In this document: one piece after another, positions 21,681 through 31,678 of the stretch
Numbering within the stretch: position 1 is the stretch's first letter
Layout of the letters: each line of letters begins with the position of its first letter
Assembly: GCA_033558025.1 (NCBI GenBank)
Contig: JAUCEF010000012.1
Span: 434,001-498,000, forward strand
Direction of reading: 5' to 3'
Length of the DNA stretch: 64,000 nucleotides
Source of the DNA: Phytophthora sp. 'mugwort'
Lineage: Eukaryota; Oomycota; Peronosporomycetes; Peronosporales; Peronosporaceae
Translations under genes and position numbers: made by a program
Notes under the pieces: model-generated
What the model was told of the DNA's origin: nothing
Seen by the model: the letters and a program-made list of their open reading frames with translations, nothing else
The model's database searches: none

Positions 21681-22456
21681 TGTCGCATTGACGTCAAGCT
21701 GAACTCAGCATGCGCACTCGTCATCCTCATCCACTTCAACAAGGGCTTGATGACCGAGGCCCCGACGTGGATCGTAGTCGGGACGGCGCGACAACGCGTC
21801 GGCAAGAATGTTATTCTTGTCGGGCTTGTAATGCACGACGAATTATACTCCGCAAAGAATGATAACCAGCGAGCCATGCGTTGCGAGAGGTGCGAACTTT
21901 TGGTCGCATTCCTTAGTGACGCATGATCCGTGTAAAGCGGGAACGTCTGCTCGCCGAGCAGGTACACTCCGAATTTAATCAGGGCGTAGCGCATCGCGAG
22001 CAGCTCCTTGTCATGTACCGGGTATTCCTCTCGACCGGCTTCATCTGTCGTTACTGGAGGCTCACGACGTGCTCGCGGCCCTCATCATTGAATTGCATGA
22101 GAGCGCATCCAATGGCAAAATCACTGGCATCACAAACCTTTGGCGTCGTTGGGAAGTACCAATATTGGAGCTTCGGAGAGGCTCTTCCTCACTGGGCAAA
22201 TGCTGCTTGGTGTTCCGGACGCCAAAACCAGACGACATCCTTTATGAGCAAGGATGATAGTGGCTGGATCAGGCCGACGTAATTCTTCGTGTACTTGTAA
22301 AGATAATTCGCGAGACCCAGACACTGACGGAGTTCCGTTTGGTTCTTGGGCACTGGCCAAGAGCATATCGGCGTGATGTTCTCTGGGTCCGCTCGGACAC
22401 CGTCTCTGCTGACATAACACCCGAGAACTGGAATCTCGGGTGCGCAGAAGACGCAT
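21677..22456 (-). pseudogene. Gypsy reverse transcriptase connection and RNase H
   Basis: Pieces at 22456-22130 and 21994-21677 cover the thumb/connection region and the RNase H domain. The latter shows MRYALIKFGVYLLGEQTFPLY-like sequence followed by YTDHASLRNA, the usual motif near the end of Gypsy RNase H. Frameshifts separate the pieces. The upstream catalytic residues of RNase H were not resolved. Confidence 0.7.
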
Positions 22457-22460
22457 TTCT

Positions 22461-23090
22461 TCAGGTCGCGTACAATTTGTTATCGCGCGTCACTTGAGAC
22501 ACACGTTTCAAGTGCCCGATGTGAACTTCGACCGCGCAGAGATTACCTTCAGCGTGACTGTGAACGAAGATATTGTCCAAGTAGCTCGGTGCAAAGTCAC
22601 GGAGCGGGCGGAGTACTTGGGAAACCATGCGATTGAAGGTTGCAGGGGCGTTCGTGAGCCCTTGCGGCATCACGATCCACTCCCAAAGCATACCACTGGG
22701 AGCGCTTACCGCAGTGAAGGGAACATCACTTCTCGCATGAGGATCTGACAGAACCCGTCTGTCAGATCGATAGCACTGTAGATCGAGCTGCCTGACATGG
22801 AGTCTCAACCATGTCCTTTCGAGTAATCGGTGTCTGTGCGGGGCTGGTGGCATCATTCAGATTGTTAAAAGCGTGAACGATGCGCCATCCACCTGTCGCC
22901 TTCTTGACGCAAAAGTCGGACTCGAGTGAGGCGAGATGCTCTCACGGACATGACCGGCTCGGCGTCGACATTCGAAGAACTCGTCGATCGCAATGACTTG
23001 GTATCGCGGCAGTGGCCACAGCCGCGTCACGCAGTATTTCGTGCCCGGGGCGAGGTCAATGTCGTGACGAATTCCTTTGTCGGCGGGAGT
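22461..23090 (-). pseudogene. Gypsy reverse transcriptase, YLDN in place of YxDD
   Basis: The minus strand shows DLAPGTKYCVTRLWPLPR, AGHVRES and SPHSSPTF in the fingers region (about 23080-22900). After a frameshift it reads VPFTAVSAPSG, MPQGLTNAPATFNR and PSYLDNIFVHS. The catalytic box is YLDN rather than Y(F/L)DD. The second Asp is changed to Asn by one G-to-A change (codon within 22572-22583), which should abolish polymerase activity. The stretch is otherwise closely similar to intact oomycete Gypsy elements as I know them. Confidence 0.85.
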
Positions 23091-23611
23091 TTTTGCAGGA
23101 ATTTTATCCGGGAATACATCTGCGTACTCCGGAACGATCGTGTACACCGGATTATAGGATGCCCGGAGTGATTCCCATGACTGAGCCACGAACCGTTCTT
23201 TGCGCGCTAATTTCAGCTCGGCGTTATGAGGCCGAGCCGACACGTTAGTGTCAATTACAGCGTTGAACGTGTCATGCGCTGGGACCTCGGTGGTGATCAA
23301 GCACACTTGATCAATTTCGCCGGACTTAAGCTCGTGGAGGAAATTCTTCCACGAGAGACCCGGCAACCGGATGATCGACGCTGCGTCGCGAACTGGGATC
23401 GCGACCTCAATTCTGCAACTGCGTTGCGGTGAACTATCCACATACTCAAAAGCGTGCACGGATTCCAGCACAGCCTGTTTGCTGTCGCTGGGATCGAGGC
23501 GGGGTTTCAGACGTCGCTTGGCTTGGCGCGATGACTCGTGCGTCTTGAGCCCCCTGCTCGAGACTGATACGCCACTGTCGCTGCCCGATGAATTTGTCTG
23601 AATACCCCCCT

Positions 23612-23850
23612 CTAGGTGCGAGAGCTCTGCCTCGACCGCCTCGGAAACATGCGGGAGCCCCTGCTCGACGGCGTTGGAAATTTGCGGGAGCCTCTGCTCG
23701 ACCGCCTCGTGAATATGCAAGAGCCCCTCCTCGACCGCGTTGGAAATATGCGGGAGCCCCTGCTCGACCGCCTCGTGAACGCGTGGGAGCCTCGGATGCT
23801 CGACCACCATATTATTTCGCGGGAGCCTCTGCTCGAGCGCCTCAGATACA
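23612..23850 (-). repeat. Degenerate ~33-bp coding repeat between protease and RT
   Basis: Several near-copies of a unit reading VEQGLPHISNA / VEEGLLHIHEA / VEQRLPQISNA lie in the minus-strand polyprotein frame. The unit is about 33 bp (11 residues) and heptad-like, so it could form a coiled coil in the linker. Confidence 0.65.
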
Positions 23851-24092
23851 TCCACCGATACGGCACATCCCATGCAAAGAGGGCCATCGCCTTCTCGATG
23901 CATGGAATGCGTCGTAGTGGATTGGTCCACCACTCGGACGTGTGGCCAGTCCGAGGGTGCGACGGGCTGGTGTGTGAACACCTCTCGTACATCGAAATCG
24001 GCCCGACGTTTTACCGATCGGGCCAGCCAGTCATATCTGCGGCTGATACCGTGAAAGCCACGGTATCCCTAGGATACAGTCGAACGTTTAAT

Positions 24093-24467
24093 TCATCTCG
24101 TACACCATGAACTCGTCGTTGCTGCGAAGCCGTCAAAAGTGTACGGGAGCGAGACCACTCGCCGCGGCACACGATGCGGCTTCCCGCCAGCCAATTTGAC
24201 GATGAGTTCACCCGGCCCCTCATGGACCGGAACCGAAGCGGGTAGTAGCGAGAGAAATGACGCCCTGAAGAAGTTATTCGACGCGCCGGAGTCGAGAAGT
24301 GCGCGGAGCGGACGTCGCGGGCCAGCGACGAACAGACTGATAATGATCAGTCTGGAATCACCGCTGGTGGTGGTGGCATTAAAATGTGCATTCGGCACAT
24401 AGGGGCTAGGAGGTTCGGTTGCCACCGGGGTACCCAGGCCTCCGTTCCAGCCAGTAGGGCGCACCAC
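24093..24467 (-). pseudogene. Gypsy retropepsin-like protease
   Basis: The minus strand reads PRRPLRALLDSGASNNFFR, the aspartic protease active site (LLDSGAS) with its flap partner downstream in about 110 residues. The frame is open from 24467 to 24093. The low-complexity spacer between protease and RT (23981-23600) carries an HEAVEQGLPHI-like repeat. Confidence 0.8.
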
Positions 24468-24584
24468 ACCTACTGGGCCTGATCGGTTTTTGGCTGGGTC
24501 GTCTGGCGAGGAGCATCGTCCCTCGGGGCGACTGTCGTTCGCGTAGACCGGCGCAGCAGCGCGATAATCCGGCGCGGGCGCGCG

Positions 24585-25504
24585 TCAGACTGCCGCACGA
24601 TGGCCCTGCTTACCACAGCGGTAGCAGGTCGGGATACTCGGGGTGCGAGTGCCGCGGTTGGGCAATCGACCGCGGCCAACAGGAATGTCGATCGCGTCGA
24701 TCTCCATTGGCTCGGGCGCTGACTTGCGGGCTTCGACCGGGGGACCGCGGGAGTATGAAGACGGCACAGTATAGTCCTCGCGTAGCGCGAGGGCGAAGGC
24801 CTCTTCCAGGGACTTCGGGTCGCCGCGCCTGAGAGAATAGCGCGTCAAGTCCTCGCGCATACCAAACCTAAAGACGTGGACTTGCGAGGCCATGTCGATA
24901 GGGTCCATAAGTACACACGAAACTAAGTGTCGTGTCTTCTGAACGTAATCACGCATTGACAGTCGACCTTGCTTGAGAGAAAGAAGTCTGCTCGCATGCG
25001 TGCCTCGTCCTGTGGAGGCTCGAGTGCGAGTCGTAAGTCACTCCGGATGCTCTCTCCAGAGTGGGGAGCGCATTGGGGTCGGCAACCAGTTTGCCTAGGG
25101 CCCACTCCTTCGCTTGGGCAAGACAGCAAGAGTTGCCGGGGTCGCTTCGATTAGCCTCGAAGCGATTGCGATGTCGACTTCGCGGAACCAGCGGTTCAGT
25201 GGCAGACGGTCTTGTTCGACACCGGAGTAAGTCGACGTCTCCATCTTGACAGCATCGTTCCGCGAGCCACGCGAGGGAGTTGATATTCGCCGATTCCGCT
25301 TTGGCGAGCTCGCATGACATGAACCCTTGAATGGCTTCACGTTGTCGTTCGGGCGTCTCTGAGCTCAGCAGCGGCGTTACGAAGACTTCTCCTGACACCG
25401 CCGCGAGGCGGTGTAGGGCTTGCCATCTCAACGGTGGTGTGATGGGTGAAGGCCGAGTGATCCAGCGTTGTCGCTGGGGTCGCATAGGGCTCGTCCAGAC
25501 TCAT
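24585..25504 (-). pseudogene. Gypsy gag with broken CCHC zinc knuckle
   Basis: Starts at an ATG (25504) shortly after the 5' LTR with MSLDEPYATPATTLD. The capsid-like part is recognisable in three frames: KMETSTYSG, LNRWFREVDIAIASRLIEA, AKEWALGKLVADPNALPTLE and MRDYVQKTRHLVSC. It continues with MASQVHVFRFGMRED and EEAFALALREDYTV. The nucleocapsid knuckle reads CYRCGKQGHRAAV and then a TGA (24585-24587) exactly where the last Cys of CX2CX4HX4C is expected. At least three frameshifts are present. Confidence 0.85.
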
Positions 25505-25529
25505 CTCGTACTTGGGCACTGGGAGGACT

Positions 25530-25543
25530 ACGAAGTGCTACCA
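25530..25543 (-). promoter_or_regulatory. Primer-binding-site candidate of the Gypsy element
   Basis: On the minus strand TGGTAGCACTTCGT begins two bases after the end of the 5' LTR. It starts with TGG, as expected for pairing to a tRNA 3' end. The tRNA was not identified. Confidence 0.5.
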
Positions 25544-25545
25544 CG

Positions 25546-25818
25546 TGTAACGGGGTAAGAGTTACCGTTACTAGCTTACACTTTAGTAGCAGAGGAAGCT
25601 TATAATTAACTGTCAGTTTAGTAGCAAATTTAACTCTGTTTTATTTTTAAGTCCAACGAAAAGCTTCCCGGACTTCTGTGAACCACTCGAATGTGAATCG
25701 ACTCCTGATTGGTCGATATGGGTTTGGCTCCCCATAATCAACCAATAGGAGGATAGCTACCTACTAATGTAATATGTAATAGAACTACTTATTTATGTAA
25801 CGGACACGGCCCGTTACA
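25546..25818 (-). repeat. 5' LTR of the Gypsy element
   Basis: 273 bp, TGTAACGG...CCGTTACA. It has a CCAATAGG box and a TATTTATGTAACGG end region in common with the other LTR. As the upstream LTR of a minus-strand element it would hold the promoter. Confidence 0.9.
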
Positions 25819-26497
25819 TAAGGCCGCTAATTTGGGGTCAAACCCGCCTAAATCTAGGGGGGCTGAGGCTAAGTGTTTGGTTGATGTCATTATAATGTTC
25901 AAAATTCAATCTGGTGCTGCGAGATAACCTCCAATCTGCGCCAAACTCGCATGCTTTGAGTAGCCTCTGTCGTGTACCGGGAAGGGGAATCTCAAGAACA
26001 TGCGGGTGAACTGCCCAATTTACTAAAACATGCTCCCACTTTCAAAAGATGCTTGTTGAAGATGTTAAATAAGAGTAGGCTGTTTTCTGATTCTAGCCTA
26101 AGCATAGACTGCGATCGCGTGTGCCAAATTTGTGGTAGTTTTGGCACATGCGTGTGGACTAGTGCACAGACAAACCGGAGCCGTGCCGAGTAGATAGCCG
26201 AAATGGGCTCCGGACCCACGTACAGCAAACAGCACGCCTTCGAAAGCTCCGCCTCGAAAGCTACGAGCGCCATCTCGCTGCCATTGTGTGGCAACATCAG
26301 CACCTTGCCGCTGAACACCTCCAACAGGTGGCGGTAGATCTTGTACGCGAAGCAGTCGTTGCCGTGGGTCATGCCTTCGTCGTTCTGGCGCAGGCTCAGC
26401 GACCACCACAAACAAGCCCATTCACACCACCGAAAGTTTCATCTCTTGACCGGACGTGATGCGTGTGTTTCTCCATGATGTGCACGCGTCGAGCGTG
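25819..26497. other. Inner spacer of the large inverted repeat, right part
   Basis: Begins with the TAAGG target duplication. At 25977-26062 it carries a diverged direct copy of 17515-17601 of the left arm (GGGGAATCTC, AGAACATGCGGGTGAAC, TTTACTAAAACA). A minus-strand frame at 26411-25992 contains a protein-like stretch (GMTHGNDCFAYKIYRHLLEV) of unknown origin, possibly a gene fragment. Nothing else is supported. Confidence 0.5.
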
Positions 26498-28463
26498 GAT
26501 CTGATGGCATATCACCATCAGAACGGTCAGAACGCGCTGCGCGGTTTTGATGTCTAACCTGTCGGCAGCACCATGTCGTCGCTCTCACCTGTCACTGACG
26601 AGAATGTACGTTGGTTAGTACTCGACTGATGCTTGGAATCGTGGTGATTGCTTCCTCCTGCTCGTCGTTGATTCAGCGCGCACTATTAAAACACTGGTAG
26701 CGTAACGTTGCTTGATATGTATCAGTTAAATAGCAAGCACCTTCTGCAATTGGGAGCCTGTTTTAGTAAACTGGGCCGTTCACCCGCATGTTCTAGAGAT
26801 TCCCCACCGGGAAATCGCGCTTGGTAGCACGTATAGTCACTCGGTGCTGTACAATAGCATGATCAACCTACCTGAGCCGCTGCTACTAGATATGGAACTG
26901 AATAAGTAACAGCTACTGACGTGGTTGGCCGATCAAAAGCTGTCGTGTAGTGCAGCATGCGTTGTTATTGTATCTAATTCGAAAGATGTATGCTCACGCG
27001 AGTATGTAGTTGTATGTGGGCTGGGTTTAAATTGGCAAAGCTGATCTGAATTAATGATTCTATAGTAACTGAAAAGGTAGGGGTCATTAACTTCTCATAT
27101 CACTCCACTCACTCACGCTGCCTTGGAATAGCGACAGCGGACGTTCATCAATGGGGGAGGCCAAGTCCAAAAGAGGACCCAGCACTGCAACCACCGACAT
27201 CCCGAGTCAATGAATGAAGTCGAATACGATCATCAAAGTTAATGAGGTTGTCTACTAGGAAAGTCAAGTAGAAAAGAAGGTACTATAGAAATGATCCTGT
27301 GTAAGTACGGTCTTGACTTTAGACTACCAACGTTGATCCTGCATATACATGCTCATTGTACATTATGAACCAATGCGCATTACTGCTGCATTGATAATTG
27401 GCTAGTCCACTTATTCCCCATCGAAGACTGGCTAGTCCACTTATTCCCCATCGGAGACTGGCTAGTCTCCGCTCCAAACCCGAGTTGATCCGCTGACCGA
27501 GCTCCCACTCCAACATCACCCATTGTATCAATGTTGGTGGAGAAGCAACGGTTGCTAAGGATATTGCGACCATAAACCTAATAAAAAGCAAGAAGAGCAG
27601 ACGCCCAGAAAGAAAAAAGGTTAAAATTGGACGCTTGAGGTCAATATTACTAAGAGTTCTCCGAAGCAGTTAGCAGTCGAGAGGGAGACACTTCGATGTT
27701 GTCGTGGGTGGGTGTACGGGATGTTCGGTGCGTGCAAACCCAATTCTGCATCTGCTTGGTGTTGGTGACTATGAAAAGACAATAATGCTGCGCGATCGCC
27801 GCCGCCGTAACCAACGGTCATTTGAGCATTGTGCCGTGTCTTAATGAAGTCCGCGAGCTGCGGTAGATTTTCCTGCATAGAAGGAAGAGAGAGACGGCGA
27901 AAAACGACATCAAAGTCGTTTGCTGGCTTCACGGAAGCCGTAAGGAAAGTTGCATTACAGCTGCAACGGATCAAGCTGCGAGCAATAGTCATGCGGTTCT
28001 TGCATCAACATCGGACGGAAGGTTGCACGGGTGGGAGCCATGGATGGTGCCACAACTAATGTACTTTTGAACTAGTAATGTGGTTTAGACAACTATTCCA
28101 CGAAGGCGATGGGTAGCGGTGACCAGTTCGACGTTATGAGGTGGCTTCACGTGACTCAACCTAAAGGTTGCACGACTACTTTGATGGATGGACAACAATG
28201 CAATCGGGGACCATCTCGAAATTGTCCAGTGGGTATTCATCAACACCGTAGGCTGCACAACTGCAGCGATGGATTGTTCGGAGATAAGGGAGATCTACAT
28301 TGAACCGAGGCTGCACGACGATAGCGATGGACGAAGGCGTTAGAAATGGGCGTTTGCGCGTCGCTCGCTGGTTTCATGGGGACCGAATCGCATAGCTGCG
28401 TTATGGATAATGCTGTCTTAGCTAACGAATTCGAAATCGAGTTACTATTTTGCACGGGATGAG
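26498..28463 (-). repeat. Right arm of the 1966-bp inverted repeat
   Basis: Reverse complement of 15862-17827 at nearly full identity and identical length. The short frames in it are mirror images of those in the left arm and no protein family is recognised. The arms are now separated by 8.67 kb, of which 7.72 kb is the Gypsy insertion; before it the loop was about 950 bp. Confidence 0.9.
27084..27318 (-). repeat. 235-bp dispersed repeat, copy 2 (inverted)
   Basis: Mirror of 17007-17241 within the right arm. Confidence 0.8.
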
Positions 28464-29503
28464 AATGGCAGCGTGCTTAACCCTTATTGTCAGATACGAA
28501 CGGATTATCCGAGTCATATACAGGTGCTGCCGTACCTCAGCTGTGCTGAAGGTGTAGACGACCTACTGTATCTGATTTATCTGAATCATTAATTTACGCC
28601 AATGAATTACTATAATACGCTTCATGGATTATAAGCAATCTAATATCAGTCGAGTAGCGTTAGCCTGGTGTACATACCTAACACTGTACTGTATTGCTGT
28701 CAGCGAACGGAAACGGATTAGAGTCTGTACATGTAAACGCCTCCGTCAAGGTAATCTCTGCATGTGGGCGGAATCAATGTGTCCGCTCTAACTTCTGTGC
28801 TAGTTTCCAGCGAGACGCATAGCGCGAGGTCTTCTTGTGTCTCGCTAGGCACCGTGAAATTTCATCGTCGAAGGACGGGTCTCGTCACTTCAACACGCAC
28901 TTGAACCTAGCGCCTGCAGTCCGTTTCGTGGCCGGTCAAGGCTTGATTCACTGCGTCGCAGCAGAACAGCAATCGTTTAACTGCGGGTTAACGCAGAGTC
29001 TGAATTCATGCTGTCGTCACGATGATCGACGATCCTCTTATGTGTCGACAGCGGACGTAGGAGGAGCCATGCAAGTTTCTGCCCATGCTCGCCATTGGTT
29101 CGGTTTTCTGTATCGAGGCCATCGTGGGCACGAGGCCCCTGGAATTTAAAGGCAGTAATTGCTCACCAAGGAAACGAGGTTGCGTCTTGAAGCTTAGTAC
29201 AAGTATCACACACGGTCAGTGAGACCCTGACCTGTTCGGCGCTAGCTGTGTACCGCCCTGTTTTTCTGAACACTCATTATACTTACTAAGCGGTGTTTAT
29301 TTATGTTTAAAGTACTCATCTGTTTCATCTTCACTCCCTCTAAAGAAGCATGGTGGGACCAAGAAGCGAAAGAAAACGGCCACTCAACTTTACGTGTCGA
29401 TGGCGACCTGTGCTACGGGTACCCTGCCGACCGCAACTTGCATTCCATAAGTCAGTCAGTCGCCCTCGACGCTTGTCCTCCATGGGCCTTCCCTCACCAT
29501 CCG
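28464..29503. other. Intergenic stretch without a supported gene
   Basis: Only short frames without recognisable domains. The last part would contain the promoter of the START-FYVE gene at 29575. Confidence 0.5.
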
Positions 29504-29519
29504 TCACTTTCGAATTGGT
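29504..29519 (+). promoter_or_regulatory. Oomycete-type initiator plus flanking element candidate
   Basis: TCACTTTCGAATTGG lies about 70 bp before the ATG at 29575. It fits the combined initiator/flanking pattern (TCAYTYYNCAATTT-like) with small deviations. Confidence 0.5.
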
Positions 29520-29574
29520 CCGTGTAGCGAGCGTATCCTAGTATAGCAGGGCAGCTAGCAGTTCGATAGTCATT

Positions 29575-30807
29575 ATGACCAAGAGGTTCGCCAACCCGTT
29601 CCAGCCGCTGGATCTCAACGGCACGGCGGCTGAAGAGCTCGAGCGACTGGCGCGCATGTTCGTACAGGACCACATCGACCTATACGAGCAGTTCTTGAAC
29701 GAGGAGAACTGCCGTGTGGACCCGAGGCAGTGGAAGTTTGTGAGCGAACAGGGCGCGTGCCGTGCGTACGGGGAACGGAGAGGCAGCATCAACGACAATT
29801 CCACTGGAGGCTCGAGCTCCAGCGGGGACGACATCCCTATACATGCTGATACGCCCAGATCCGATCTACCTACAATCCTAGTAACGGGTACTGTGCTGGG
29901 GGATCTGGAAGACGCCATCTACGGGTACATTTGCCCCACGCTGGACCAGATGCGCGTCAAGACGTCGTACGTCAACGACCAGCTTGTTGGAGCTCATGTG
30001 CTAGCGACGATCGTGCCTCCGACACCGGAAGATCCGTTCCGTGCAGTCACCATTAAGTGGATGGAAAAAGGGCAGCGAATACATGTCCGCGCCGTGGTCA
30101 AGAACAGAGATTTCGTGTATATGGAGTCCACAGGTGTTGACTATCTGCGCAACGGCGAGCGCATCGGATACCAGCTCATCCACTCAGTGCAATTTTTCGA
30201 GACGCCGCCGCTAGACCATTACATCCGTGGCAATATGTCCATGTGTGCCTGCTATCGACAAAGAGATCCGTACTCTACAGAAGTCTTCATCAAAGGATAT
30301 CTCAACCCGGCAGGAGGACTTATGCGCTCAATAGTACTGCACTCAGCTGCTGCAGCTCTGTTGTCCGTGTCCAAGAACGTGTACTGTGCGCAGATGAAGA
30401 AGCTCGTCTGGATGGTCAGAAATCGTCGACTGACGATCGTCGGCGAGTCAGCTTCAGAGATCACAAAGGCGTCCGACCGGTGCGTGACGTGCAAGGAGCC
30501 GCCTTCACAGACGCTCACCCTTTTGGGCAGCAAGAAGCGGAGACGTACGTGTAAGATTTGCTTCCGCTACGTATGCAAGTCGTGTCGTGAGGTGCGCAAG
30601 CTTTGCTTCATGCTGCCGGACCACCGACTGGTGGAGCAAGAGGTTTCCTTCTGCAGGCCGTGTCTGAACGACGCGCTCACGTTTAAAGCGCAAGCGGTCG
30701 CGCGAGATGAAGTGATAATGCGCGGCGAAGTGCACGAATGGAGCAGCACGTACGGCAGCTCGTCTGGCAATGATCCTGTGCCACTCGACGATCTCAATGA
30801 GCACTAA
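29575..30807 (+). CDS. START domain protein with C-terminal FYVE-like zinc finger (paralogue 1)
   Basis: 410 residues, ATG at 29575. The N-terminal helix region (LERLARMFVQDHIDLYEQFL) is followed by a START-like lipid-binding domain at about residues 50-290. Conserved family landmarks are GDLEDAIYGY, FRAVTIKWM, RDFVYMESTG, ERIGYQLIHSVQF and YCAQMKKLVW. A Cys-rich zinc finger with four CxxC pairs starts near residue 303 (CVTCKEP, CKICFRYVCKSCR, SFCRPC). It is FYVE-like in spacing but lacks the typical RRHHCR basic motif, so phosphoinositide binding is uncertain. This domain pair is a large, expanded family in Phytophthora; the role is probably membrane lipid sensing or transfer. Relative to the paralogues at 31679 and 46572 it has an extra Ser/Gly-rich insert at about residues 65-90. 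Confidence 0.85.
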   Translation: MTKRFANPFQPLDLNGTAAEELERLARMFVQDHIDLYEQFLNEENCRVDPRQWKFVSEQGACRAYGERRGSINDNSTGGSSSSGDDIPIHADTPRSDLPTILVTGTVLGDLEDAIYGYICPTLDQMRVKTSYVNDQLVGAHVLATIVPPTPEDPFRAVTIKWMEKGQRIHVRAVVKNRDFVYMESTGVDYLRNGERIGYQLIHSVQFFETPPLDHYIRGNMSMCACYRQRDPYSTEVFIKGYLNPAGGLMRSIVLHSAAAALLSVSKNVYCAQMKKLVWMVRNRRLTIVGESASEITKASDRCVTCKEPPSQTLTLLGSKKRRRTCKICFRYVCKSCREVRKLCFMLPDHRLVEQEVSFCRPCLNDALTFKAQAVARDEVIMRGEVHEWSSTYGSSSGNDPVPLDDLNEH

Positions 30808-31645
30808 TTGATAGGGCTCTTCAAGCCAAAAAACTAGATATAAAGTGATGGGATAAGAATCATCACTGGTAGTACACCGGTAACCTGAGCGAATGAAGAG
30901 AAGACACCTTGACGTTGTTGTTAACAGTCCCTCAGACGCCCGTCTCTATAATGTAATCAGGCTTGTCTGCAGAGGAAATGGCTACACGGTCCGACGTGCG
31001 GAGTTACACAGGGAGAGACGCCTCATGTGAGCCCGCGGCGTTGTGCCTGAAAAAGATGCCTCAGCGGTGACCAGCAGCCGGTGGAGGACGATAGTCCCAC
31101 GACCATCCGATCCCTTCGTCGTACCCAACAATCAACGCTGCTCGCTCAGCGCGCGGATTTTTCGACCTTGCCTCTGCAGGAGGCTTTCGTCACCAGTGCC
31201 TGGCAAAGTGATAGGCGCCATATATGTAAGTTGAAGTGCAATAGAACTGGCAGGGACTCCACAAAAGGTCTTCTGTATCTGGTCGAGGTACCGGTATTAC
31301 AGTCAAGTGCAGTGCACACTGTATAGTGGACCGCCACAGTTCAACTATGACAACCTCATTCTTGAGTCAAGAATCTTGACGGCTTTCGCACAAACAATGC
31401 GGCGCCAATGGTGACGACTCGAGCCGCTCGAGTCGAGCGTGCCATCGCCACCATACAACCGGGTGATTCATGAGACGCCCACGTCCGACAGTCTCAAATA
31501 GATCATCACAATGTGCTGCTTCAGACCTGGACTGGCAACCCACAATGGAGGAGACGAGGCTGATCCCGTAGACCGATGGATGACCTTGCACTGTTAACTC
31601 TCCCACCGTCCGCAATCGCCTTTATCCCCGTCACGTCGGTCGGCC
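30808..31645. other. Intergenic stretch between two START-FYVE genes
   Basis: No supported gene. A TCACTCAGTGAATTG initiator-like motif at 31647-31661 lies just before the next ATG. Confidence 0.5.
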
Positions 31646-31678
31646 TCACTCAGTGAATTGCTCGGACGTGTAACCGCC

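Larger units (their letters stand above)
18102..25818 (-). mobile_element. Ty3/Gypsy chromovirus, 7717 bp, both LTRs, inactive
   Basis: Two LTRs (18102-18360 and 25546-25818) begin TGTAACGG and end CCGTTACA. The flanks are TAAGA on the left and TAAGG on the right, a 5-bp target duplication with one mismatch. Between them the minus strand encodes gag, protease, reverse transcriptase, RNase H, integrase and a chromodomain in chromovirus order, all broken by frameshifts. A purine-rich tract abuts the 3' LTR at 18361-18373 and a TGGTAGC primer-site candidate follows the 5' LTR. The LTRs differ in length (259 and 273 bp) and by many substitutions, so the insertion is old. It sits between the arms of the large inverted repeat. 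Confidence 0.9.
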
